A DNA stretch of 64,000 nt from Anagrus nilaparvatae. Its lineage: Eukaryota > Arthropoda > Insecta > Hymenoptera > Mymaridae. The notes under the pieces are model-generated. The model ran no database searches. It worked only from the letters and a program-made list of their open reading frames with translations, and had not been told where the DNA came from. The position numbers and the translations under genes were made by a program. The DNA is taken from contig JAKSXM010000007.1 in NCBI GenBank assembly GCA_022575985.1, positions 58,062,501-58,126,500 on the forward strand, read 5' to 3'. This document shows, piece after piece, positions 37,901 to 49,900 of this stretch (its first letter is position 1; each line of letters opens with the position of its first letter).

Positions 37901-40900
37901 TGATGATAATATCAGTTACGATGGATTATACAAATTAATCAAATCATGGAATTGTAATAAATGGTATTATTTGTTGAAAAGAGATAATGAAATTAGGTCT
38001 AATTGGAAAATACTTGAATGTGATACTGATATTTTAAAGAATGACGTGGACATTAATAATCAAGATGATATTCGTGAAATTGATGAATTTTGTGGTGGTG
38101 ATAACTGTATAGGTAACTTTTTATAAATTTAACAAGGAGAGTGTTAATTTTTTCTAATTGACTGATTTTTTTCTATTTTATTTTTCTTTTCAATAAATAT
38201 TACTTTCCTATTCGAGGGATTCCACGCCAACTGGACATTAGTTGGATTGAAGGGTCACGAAAATTGATGCAAACTTTTTTTTCTAACAGCAACTAAATGT
38301 AATTCCTTTCACTCAGTTTTATCTTTATAGTTCCATTCTTTAATTTTTTTCGTGTTTTTGGCCTATTTCGGTAAATTGTCGAAAAATTTTCTTATTGTTG
38401 TTGCTTAATGTTTATTTTACATTGAAATATTCTTTTTGTTACTCGCACAAAAAATTTATAACCGGTTTGTGTAACTACACAACCAACGAGCATGGAACAT
38501 GTTCATTTATAACATTGATAATAAAGTATTTATTGTGTTCATAATATAAATATTTATATGCAAATATTTATATTTAGATTTTTATTATAGAAATCATGCT
38601 GCTTAGACATCAAAATGAACTAAATTAATTAAATTTTCAAATTATTATAGTTTTTTAAATAATATGAATATGAATTTATTTTTTATTAATTTTTATAATG
38701 AATTCTTAAAAATTCTGCACCAATGCTCCCTAGGTACATCTGCACCAAAACTTCCTAGGTACTTCTGCACCAAAGGTCTTTAGCGACTTCTGCACCATAG
38801 GTCCCTAGGTACTTCTGCACCAAAAGTCCCTGAATCGAAAATATTCTAAGTCCATTTGACCCCCCCCCCTCCCTAAAAACGTCAATTTTTGACCCCCCCC
38901 CTAAAAGCGTCAATTTTTGACCCCCCCCCCCTAAAAGCGTCAATTTTTGACCCCCCCTAAAAACGTCAATTTTTGACCCCCCCCCTAAAAGCGTCACTTT
39001 TTCACCCCCCCCCTGCCGAGCCGGACTTTTTCAAATACCCCATCCAATGAACATGTTCCATGTTAATATCTATTTTTAGAATAAAACTCGCAATTAGTTA
39101 AATATTTAGACAAAAAAATAAAATAGATGGAATCAGCTGCTACATTGAAAAAAAATCTGGTAAACGGATTTTTTTTTCTTTCAAACGATCGCAAATGTCT
39201 TCAAACGTTAGAAAATTTAAAAAAAAGAGATTCACTCATATAAAATGTAAGCATCACGGCAAAGTGAAACTTGAAAAAAAAATCTTTCAAACAAAAATAA
39301 AAATTTTTTACCACTTTTCTTCCGAAGGTAGCTCATAAATTAAAGTTTTGTAACATCGATACTGTATAATTGTCTTAGAAGTTTTACTGATTTTTAGAGT
39401 TAAAGAGTCATATTTTGTTATGAAAAAAGGAACTGAAAATTTAGTTTTATTTAGTCAGATAAAAGTTTGGCACTCTTCCTATAAGTATATTTTTATTAAT
39501 TGTTATAAAATTATTTCAGAGAAAACTTATTTTGAGGATGAAATTGATAATAATATGATCGAAAAAACATCAGTAATTATAATTATTTTATATTTTTTAT
39601 AGATAAAATGTTTTATTTAAGTCTAAGAGGCGAAATTCGTTAAATGAACCCTGATTTCCAAGTTGAATTTCTAAAACTGACCTATATTTTAAGGAGAGGT
39701 TTACACATCAGAAATTCGATGCTCCTGAATTTTTTAGCTTTCTAGATTTAAAACTGCCTAAGACTCTGAGCTATGCCCGATTAAAAGCTTTTTATTTTGT
39801 GTTGGATATGTGTATCCAAATTTTTATTTCTCAATTCCTGACACAAAGTATAAGTAATTCATTGCTTAATATTACTTAAACATAATTGGGGTTCTCCAAA
39901 GTCAATTTTTAAAATATCTAATCTATCGTCTTTTTTTTAAATATTTTGTATTCCATAAATTTAAATCAGGTGTTCCCAATTTCCCAAAGCCTCCCGAGGT
40001 TTTCTGAAAAATTATTGTTTGACGTGGTTTCAGCGGGAAATTTTACTGTGAACCTCTAATTAACCCATTTACGGAGTATTTTGGAAGAGGGAAAAAAATA
40101 TCAGTTTTAAATCTTTTCCCCTACTTTTAGGTCTCTCTTAAAATATTGGATAGTTTTAGAGAAATTGATCTGAAAATCAGGGGCTATTTTGCGTATTTTG
40201 TTCCATTAAATAATATTTTATTTTAGATGGAATTCCCCGTCGATAAAGTTAATGATAAATTTGCATTAAATCAAGAGTTTATTGTTCAATTTGGAGAAAA
40301 TTCTGACGTTATTGAAGATGATAGTGGTGCTGTAAAAGTATTAATTACAGAGTGCAGCTCTCAATTAAAACAAGATGAATGTGAGGTTATTAGTACTTAA
40401 TTATCATACTTTAATTTATCCTTGAAATTTTTTGTAGGAAGATTTTGGGTGTACGAAAAGAGGGGAGAGATTAAAAATTTACATATACAGATAAATTAAT
40501 TTTTTATACACTAAATTTTATTACATTTTTCATGAAATTATTCAACATTCATTCACAAATACGTGAAACATTTTGATATGCAAAATCTCATTACCCAGAA
40601 ATTTAGTAGTGCATCACATAAAGAGTCTTTAGGGGGATGGCTAAATTTTATGATATTATAGTTAGAAAATGCAGGAGGCCACAAGAAATTAGAATGGTTA
40701 TAAATATTAGAATATGAGGCATTATTTTTTTTTACTACTTAACTTGGACAAAAAACTGAAAAAAAAAATTTGAAGGCACATCTGTATGACCTATTGTTTG
40801 AACCCTCAGAAAACTGATAAAAATCGTGAACAAGAAATCGGCGATAGGTGCCAAAAAGATTTTTCCACTTTTATGTCAAAAACTGCTTTTTCTCGTAACT

Positions 40901-43900
40901 GAGCTACCCGATTTTTGACATTTTTTATTTCAGAGGTTTTTCACGGTATTTTTCGGGATTTTCATTTTAGACAAGTTAAAACAAGTTCAAAGCTAATAGA
41001 AACAAAGATTTAGAATCGGTTTTTAACAATATTTTGACATTTATAAGCTAGAAAACCTGTTTTTATTTTTTGCTTTTTTTCAAATTTGGTTTTATTACTT
41101 TTTCTTGCATCTTAGGCTGTTTTTAATCTATGCACAAATTATAATGGTAAATATTGATAATTTTTAGTCCAAATTGATTGTTACATACCATTAAGATGTC
41201 TGAAAAAAATTATTTTAATGTGCTACAATGATAGAACCCCTAGAGTCCCAATTTTTTAATTTTATTTAAAATGAAGTAATTATACTTTTCTATGTTAAAT
41301 ATTTTGTATTTTTTTTTTATCTCATAAAACATATTTTTTCAAGCAAATAAATCTCCATTAATGATTATATAGCCCAAATATTTTTCATTTTTACATGTTT
41401 ATTTGTCAAAAATTACCAATTTTTTCAATTTTATGCAATAACTAATTTTTGACTTATTATACATTAATAGTAAAGTCTCATTGATAGTAAAAGTCTAATA
41501 GGTACATTTTTAGTAAATCAAGAAAATATTGAAGACTGTAATATTTTGAAGGAAATATTGAGGAAAATTATAGGGAGATTGGGTTTGGTGAAAATTAATA
41601 ATTGAATCACTTGTTTAATTAAAATATAGTTAATTATTAAGATCACTAGTTTGAATAAATTACATATAAATAAATAACTTTTAGAGTAGCGGACTGTATA
41701 AAAAAAGAATGTTAATTAATAAACTGGCGTTTGAGAAAAGTAACTGAATTTAAGTTTCTTTTAATTTGACACACCGGGCAGTGTATGATTTGAATTGACT
41801 TACGAGCGCGACCGCGGACCACAGAATGAGAACGATTGATGCGCATGAATCGGTTTTATAGAACCGGTGAAAGTTTAACGTGAGAGAAGGGGCCCTAAAA
41901 CGGGGGGCCGATAAATCAAATAATTACGATATCAAAGAAGTTAGAGTAAATGCGCGAATATTTGAAAAATATAAATAAAAATATGATTTTATAGCTATTG
42001 GCCGCAACATACCGCCCGCCTTGTTAAATCTTATTTAACAAAATAAGTTTGTGGAAAATGAAAAATGACTCGATACATTAATTGAAATTTGAACTGAATT
42101 TAACGCGTGATTCTATACAATGCAAATTTGGATTTGGTTTTACATTACTTATTCAAAATTAATTAAGTTGTAAATTTAATTAAAAGTTGAAAAAGAAAAA
42201 GAAAAAACTTAATTAATTTTTTACAAGATTAATTTAAATTCTTCATGCTGTTGAAACTGGACCGCCCGCCGTGAACTGACCCACGTCTGGAACGCCACGT
42301 TGGATGGACAGGTTTCTGAGTTGGTTGCTGTTGGAGCTGATGAGGTTGCCGCTATTGGAGCTGCTGAAGTTGCCGCTATTGGAGCTGCTGAGGTTGCCGC
42401 TATTGGAGCTGCTGAAGTTGCCGCTATTGGAGCCGCTGAAGATGCTGCTGTTGGAGCTGCTAAGTTGTCACTGGTGGAGCAGAGTATGATGTTGCTCACC
42501 GCATGAGAAACAGGTTCGCTTGGAGGGGCATTTGTTTGGCTGGTGTCCAGGCCCCAAGCAGTTGTAACAGGTACCTGGATAAGATGTCATCAGCTTACGT
42601 CGTTGTTGTACATCCATCTGCAGGAATTTGGAGCACTTGGATAAGTAGTGGGATTCCCCGCTGCAGAGTGGACAACTTGGCGTAGATCGCTGGTGACTCG
42701 TGGTGTGGGCTGAGGCGTTCGACCTGTTGTTGGAATTTGAAGAGCCCTGAGTGTGGCTGGTTGAACCGCTGGAGGCTTGGGCAGCATCATGCGTTCTGGC
42801 ACGGTTCTCCAGGAAGTCAATCAGCTGTTTGTGCGTGGAGAAGATGTCGTCTGCTTCCCTGAATTTTTCCCAGTCGCTGCGTGTACTGTAGTCGAGCTTG
42901 GAGACCGTCAGTTGTACGAACCAGGCATCCCATTGATCGACTGGCTGGTTTAGACCACGAAGAGCCCTGATACTTTCCTCGAAGGTGTCTAGGAGTCGTG
43001 TGATGTCTCCGGTGACCTTGGCATTGACGGCAGGAGCTGAAATCACACGTGACAGGTGCGTGCTGAGCCTGATACGTTTGTTGTCGTATCGACGTGTGAG
43101 TGTATCCCATGCTACTTGAAAGTTGGCGCTGGTGAGCTGAAGATTGCTGTATCGTCTGGCAGCATCACCCTGAAGAGAGGCCAAGAGATGTTGAAGCTTG
43201 ACAGCTGGTGCGAGGTTGTCATCGTCGACTATCCTGGCTCTGAAGATTTCCTTGAAGGAGTCCCAGTTGTACTAAGTCCCGTCGAAGGTTGGCAGTGGTA
43301 TTTTAGGCAGCGATGTGTGAATGATGCTGGGCGCTACCGGTGGTGGTGTTGTTGGCGTTGATTTCTTTGAGATGGCGTCGTTGAGAAAACTTGAAGCCTC
43401 GACGTAGCTTTCCTCGATTTCTAAAAATTGATTTTTTTTAAAGTAGGATGTGTCTTTTAAATTATGTTCAAAATGTCGGAGCTCTCGGTGTCTGTCACGA
43501 AAGCTAACCCAATATTCGTTCAGTAGTTCTTTTCTACTTATTAAAATAGATAACGTTGGACTTTCTTCCCCATCAAGTTTAGAATTTTTAATGAAGTTAA
43601 GTATCAAATTCCCGTCGGTAACTTGATCAAGTAAAAGATCGTCTGGTTCTGTCCTCTTAGTTGTAAGTTAAGAGAAAGAAAGATAATACCTTGTATGCTG
43701 GATCAAAATTACCCAACGTTGTAGAAATTTGAAGTGCCTGAAGAGCAGCAACCATTCATGCGTCTGTGGCTGGCAGTGAAAGTGAAGTTGACTTGCTTGT
43801 AGTTGACATGGTGGGGAGAGAAATTGCTGTCTGTGGTAGGAGAGTTGATGATGACGTCGTCTGTGGTAGCGTGCGCTGATTTTTGTATAGAGAGGGGAGC

Positions 43901-46900
43901 CTCGTTACTCGCCTTTCTCTCTTCTTGAAAATGATGATGGCGGCTTCTGCCGATTTATGAGCTCCTGATACACAGGGCTTACCCACGTGGTAATTTATGT
44001 ATGAAAAATGCGGTGCACTAGGTCCTGTAGTGCACTTAACCCTTTTTTTTGGCACTTAGTAAATTTGATATTGTATTTTTTGCACAACACTGAATTATGA
44101 AAACTTTTTCACTTTGATTTTTTTTTTATATATATGGCACTTGATTATGTTAATGATTATCACGTGTTGAGCACTTTTTTGTATCCGTTTTTTTACGCAC
44201 AATCCTTGCTCGAATTCGCACGTTTTTTCGCGATTATTGTTCTTTTTATCCGGCGAGACACTGACCATGTAATATTTTGAGGAAATATTTGGGGAAATTG
44301 TAGGAAATTTGGTTTGGGTAAATGAATAAATTCATATCTTGTATTTAAAATAATAAAATTAATTATTAAGTCACTTCGATAATTATAACAATATAAAATA
44401 AAAATTAATTAGCGGACTGTATAAAAATTGAGAGAAACAATAGCTGGTGTTTAAGAGAATTACTTGAATTTGAACACTGAATTTACACTGAATAAATTGA
44501 TTTGACACGCCGGGTGGCACATGATTTTAGTTATTAATGAGTTGTGTGAATTGAAATGTTAAAGGCGCGATAGCCGACCACAGAATGAGAGCGATTGATG
44601 CGCATGAATCGGTTTTATAGAACCGGTGAAAGTTTAACGTGAGAGAAGGGGCCCTAAAACGGGGGGCCGATAAATCAAATAATTACGATATCAAAGAAGT
44701 TAGAGTAAATGCGCGAATATTTGAAAAATATAAATAAAAATATGATTTTATAGCTATTGGCCGCAACAAAGACGTAAAAAATAAATTACCATTAATAAAA
44801 TCTCCTCCTATGACCAAAGAAGTCTATCAATTAGTTTTGTCTAAAACATAAGAAAGATAAATTTCTACATATTACTCTAGCAATTTTTTTACTGTTTGGA
44901 CTGCAATTTCACAAGAGGAGTTGAATACATTTGGAACTCCAAATTACCCAAATGGTTATGGATGAGTTATTATTTTAAAACACGCTCACTACCCTCCGTT
45001 CATTCCAATGGGCCTTCTGGGCTTAGAAACGCAGGGCTCAATGTTATGGTAAAACGCTAAAACCTTACAAGTTAACCAAAACTGGTTGGTCTAATTTTTT
45101 TGGTGTGAGTATCACCTTTCAAAGGCCGTAAAACGCAATTTTTTATCATTAATTCTTTCATCACTATAGCCAATTAACCAAACGGTCAATTTTGGCTAAA
45201 AATGACCAATTTTTAAAATGCTGCCAAATTGGTAACACCTGACGAAAATGGATTTTATAACTCTCAAAATATTTCCACAAGCTTCAAATTTCCAAAAATT
45301 TTTTACTCTACCTTTTTCAATTATTTTTAATTGAAGTCGGATTCCCAATTTTATGATATTTTAAAATAGCTCATTTTTAATGTTAACTTTGAAAAACCAT
45401 TTCTTAAAAACGACAGGAAATGAGACGAATAAAGAATTTTTGAAAAGTTGAAGCTTGTAAGAATTTTTTGTGCCATATAAAACCGTTTTTTGTTAGAAAT
45501 TACGAATTTGGCAGCAATTTAAAAATTGGTCATTTTTAGCCAAAAATGGCCATTAGGTTAATTGGAAATATTGATGAGAAAATTTAAAATTGAAGTTTAC
45601 GGCATTTGAAAATTGATACTTACACCAAAAAAAAGAGACCAACCAGAAGTGTTTTGGTTAACTTTTGAGTTTTAAGCATTTCATTGAAAAAACCCTGTTT
45701 TATAACATTGACCCTGCGTTTGTAGGCCCAGAAGGCTCATCGCAATGAACGGAGGGTACCCGGCATGTTTTATCAGCATAATAAACTCATCTATAACCAT
45801 TTGTTATAATTTGTTGTGTCCAAATGTATTGAACTCCCCTTATCAGTCAGAAATTACGTATTGCATAAAATTGAAAAAAATGGTAGTTTTTGACAAATAA
45901 ACGTGTAACCATGAAAAATATTTGGGCTGTATAATTATTAATGGAGCTTTATTTGCTTGAAAAAATATATTTTATGAGATAAAAAAAAATACAAAATATT
46001 TAACATAGGTATAATTACTTCATTTTAACTAAAATTAAAAAACTTATAACCGGTTTTTGTAAACACAACCTAAATGCATGGAACATGTTTACTTAATGTT
46101 ACTCAACATTACAATACAATTTTCTATTTTTATAATTTGTAATTATCACCTCACTAGTTGTTAAGATTCTAAACCCAAACTATTTTGATTCCCTAAACCT
46201 GAATTATTCCAAGTCCCTGAACCTGAATTATTCCAAGTCCCTAAATCGATATTATTTTAAGTCCATAAACCTGTATTATCCTAAGTCCTAAAGCCCAGAT
46301 TTTTCAAAGTCATTAAAAGGTATTTTATTTATTTATACAGCCTGTTTTAGATAAACTAGTATATCCGCTTTTGGAAGCCAATCATAAGCTAGTAAAATAA
46401 TGAGTAAGAGAGAGACAAATTATCTAGTCTAGTTATATATATGTTATAAATATGATTGGTTATACAGACTCTTGTTGATCTGAAACACATACACCGAAAA
46501 AAAAAGGTCACTTCTGATTCTCCCCACCCGACACATTAGATGTGGCGCTGTACTCGAGGTTGTAGCTACTCCGATCGGGCGAAGCAGCCGTCCCGAAGTA
46601 TGTCTCTTTGCTAAGCCGGCGCTTCAGAAACCCCAGATAGAGAAAAGCGCAGTCCCAGCCAAGACTTCAGACGCTTCGTTTTACAATACAACTACAATCT
46701 CGTAATTCGATGAAGCAGAAGTGACGTCGGCATTACAGATTACTCCTTTTTTTTTCGGTGTAGTATATACTTACCTAATTATTCTAAGTCTCATTTGACC
46801 CCCCCTTAAAAAGGACAAATTTGACCCCCCCTCTTAAATAGGACATATTTGACCCCCCCCTCTTAATTTTCAAGTTCTGAAGTACCCCCTCCCTATAAAC

Positions 46901-49900
46901 ATGTTCCATGTTAAAATTGGGACTCTTAGGGGTTGTATAATTGTAGCGCATTAAAATAATTAGTTTCAGACATCTTAATGGTATTTAACAATCAATTTGG
47001 ACTAAAAATTATCAATATTTACCATTTTAACTCTTACATAGATTAAAAACAGCCTAAGCTGCAAGAAAAAGTAATACAACAAAATTAGAAAAAAAGCAAA
47101 AAATAAAAACAGGTTTTCATTATACGCTGCAAAAAAGATCTACTTTCTTACTTTTGGGCGATCTTTTTTTCGCTTTTAATGAAAAACTAAGTGTTGAACA
47201 CGGGAAAAAATGTAGGAAATTTTACTTTCAATGCTGTCTGAACTCGTTCGCTACGCTCAATCGTGCATACAACTGCATTGAAAGCCAAATCCTACTTTTT
47301 TCCCTTGTTGAACAAATAGATATTTCTAGCTTATAAAATGTCAAAATATTGTTAAAATAAAAATTTTCAAAAATCGGGTAGCTCAGTTACGAAAAAAGGC
47401 AGTTTTTGACATAAAAGTGGAAAAATCTTTTTGGCAGCTATCGCCGATTTCTTGTTCACAATTTTTTTCGGTTTTCTGAAGGTTCAAACTACCTGAAAAC
47501 ACGGGTCATATCGATGTGCCTTCAATTGCCTTCAATTTTTTTTTTTTTAAATTTTTTGTCCAAGTTAAGTAGTAAAAAAAAAATAATGCCTCGCATATAT
47601 ATCACACAGTTAAATTATAAACGGAGATATAAGAAAAATTTTTAAATTTACCAATAAATATCTTTAAAAAAATTTTTAATTTTGAAAATAAGAATTAAAT
47701 TTATAAAATTTATTTAACTCATAAAAAAAATTAATTATTTTTTTGCAAACTTATTATCAGACCAGATGTAGAGCCTCATTTCGTAGAAAGGTCGATGGAA
47801 TTTCCCAACAGATATTTCTGTTATTTAGTTCACTGAACACGAATATGATATCGGTTTTTACAGTTGCTTGTAATAGATAATTTAAGTTAATTTGTGGCTT
47901 TTTTTTTAAATTCGCAAGTGTTAATTATGTTTTTTGGATCATTAAACACAAATGTTCATATTCATATTTATTCATTCAGTAAAATTAATAAAAACAGATT
48001 AGAAAAAATACAGTATACAATATGCATCATAAGGAAGCAAAAGAATATCCGCCTGTGTGCATTTACTCAGTTAACTTAAAAAGGAAAATTATACGTTAAA
48101 AATAAATTTAATACAATACATTAAAATTTGCAAATTATGATTAACGATAATATAAAAGTCATTTACATTTCTATAGATAACAAAATTTGTACCAAATTTG
48201 TACTTATACATATGCAAAGGTGTAACATATAAGCCTTGAGATTTTTTTTTTAGAGAGATAATTTAATTATAGTTTGATTTTGAATAATATCTAAGTCTGT
48301 AGATTTTAAGTAGCCTAGAATGAAAATAAGGAATTATAAATCTTTATTTTTCACTTATAGCTATTTGTTAATATTTTTAAATTGTTAGGCATTAGGCTTA
48401 ATTATAGTTTTTTAAATAATATGAATATGAATTTATTTTTTATTAATTTTTATAATGAATTCTTAAAAATTCTGCACCAATGCTCCCTAGGTACTTCTGC
48501 ACCAAAGGTCTTTAGGGACTTCTGCACCAATAGTCCCTAGGTACTTCTGCACCAAAAGTCCCTGAATCGAAAATATTCTAAGTCCATTTGACCCCCCCCT
48601 CCCTAAAAACGTCAATTTTTGACCCTCCCCCCTAAAAGCGTCAATTTTTGACCCCCCCCCCCCTAAAAACGTCAATTTTTGATCCCCCCCCCCTAAAAGC
48701 GTCAATTTTTGATCCCCCCCCCCTAAAAGCGTCACTTTTTCACCCCCCCCCCCCTGCCGAGCCGGACTTTTTCAAATACCCCATCCAATGAACATGTTCC
48801 ATGTTAATATCTATTTTTAGAATAAAACTCGCAATTAGTTAAATATTTAGACAAAAAAATAAAATAGATGGAATCAGCTGCTACATTGAAAAAAAATCTG
48901 GTAAACGGATTTTTTTTTCTTTCAAACGATCGCAAATGTCTTCAAACGTTAGAAAATTTAAAAAAAAGAGATTCACTCATATAAAATGTAAGCATCACGG
49001 CAAAGTGAAACTTGAAAAAAAAATCTTTCAAACAAAAATAAAAATTTTTTACCACTTTTCTTCCGAAGGTAGCTCATAAATTAAAGTTTTGTAACATCGA
49101 TACTGTAATTGTCTTAGAAGTTTTACTGATTTTTAGAGTTAAAGAGTCATATTTTGTTATGAAAAAAGGAACTGAAAATTTAGTTTTATTTAGTCAGATA
49201 AAAGTTTGGCACTCTTCCTATAAGTATATTTTTATTAATTGTTATAAAATTATTTCAGAGAAAACTTATTTTGAGGATGAAATTGATAATAATATGATCG
49301 AAAAAACATCAGTAATTATAATTATTTTATATTTTTTATAGATAAAATGTTATAAATATTTTTAAATTGTTAGGCATTAGGCTTAAGTATTTGACACCAT
49401 TGAAAATATGATCTTTGCAACTTGTACTTTTATAGATACCAGGCAAGGTTAAATTTTTGTATCTAGTAGTACCATGGTACAACTCGTAGATTCCAGAATT
49501 TTTTTTTTGTAAATGTTTATTGTACATGTAAATAGATTCTAAAATAAAAGCTTGTTTAAAATTTAATATATAGGATTGTTAAGACGTATGTTGCTATTTT
49601 TAATGCTATAGTTATGTTCAGAATAGTTGTTATTTTAGATAATGTTTAGTTCGCTTTTTGAGATTAGTAAGAGGTTCAATGACCTTTTTGATTCACCACC
49701 CCAGTCAACAATACCATAGTAGGCAATATTTTGAGATAAGGTATAATAAATTGCATATAATAAGTTTTTTTCCATAAACATTGATAATATTTTTATGACA
49801 AAAAGCAAATATCTAGTTCTTCTTGTAATAGAAATCTCATGATGATCCCATTTTAAGGGATTATCGAAATACATACCTAGATACTAGACTTCTTCAACTT

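Larger units (their letters stand above)
41537..44768 (-). mobile_element. BEL/Pao-type LTR retrotransposon, gag-only, non-autonomous
   Basis: Two LTRs (41537-42009 and 44268-44768) begin TGTAATATTTTGA and end GGCCGCAACA on the plus strand. The exact 5-bp duplication AAGAC flanks the whole (41532-41536 and 44769-44773). The internal 2258 bp encodes only a broken Gag on the minus strand. No protease, RT, RNase H or integrase is present, against 5 kb or more in full BEL elements. On the minus strand the 5' LTR (right) is followed by TGGTCAGTGTCTCGC, a plausible tRNA-3'-end primer site, and the 3' LTR (left) is preceded by the purine-rich GGCGGGCGGTA. Zinc knuckles and the [11 protein letters not shown] motif support BEL/Pao. 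Confidence 0.88.
40713..47597. mobile_element. large foldback element hosting nested insertions (DNAAF1 intron 12)
   Basis: TATGAGGCATTAT at 40713 is mirrored near 47597. Matching arms are 40713-41470 and, in reverse complement, 45850-46042 plus 46915-47597. Examples are GAACAAGAAATCGGCGATAG near 40830 with CTATCGCCGATTTCTTGTTC near 47440, and CCCAAATATTTTTCATTTTT near 41372 with its complement near 45915. The loop and right arm are interrupted by the LTR element, a second foldback and a third element listed separately. Without these it would be ~2 kb. Confidence 0.8.

Noticed and set aside
39420..39602. 60-codon open frame, repeated identically at 49159-49341
   Set aside because: The identity comes from the segmental duplication. 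The frame only runs from intron through exon 11, so it is not a separate gene.
42221..42506. Ala-rich and Leu-rich open frames on both strands
   Set aside because: They follow the 24-bp tandem repeat after Gag. The repeat period keeps all frames open.
40713..47597. Possible giant autonomous transposon because of the 6.9-kb inverted-repeat span
   Set aside because: The interior is accounted for by later insertions. No transposase frame remains, and the original unit would be about 2 kb.
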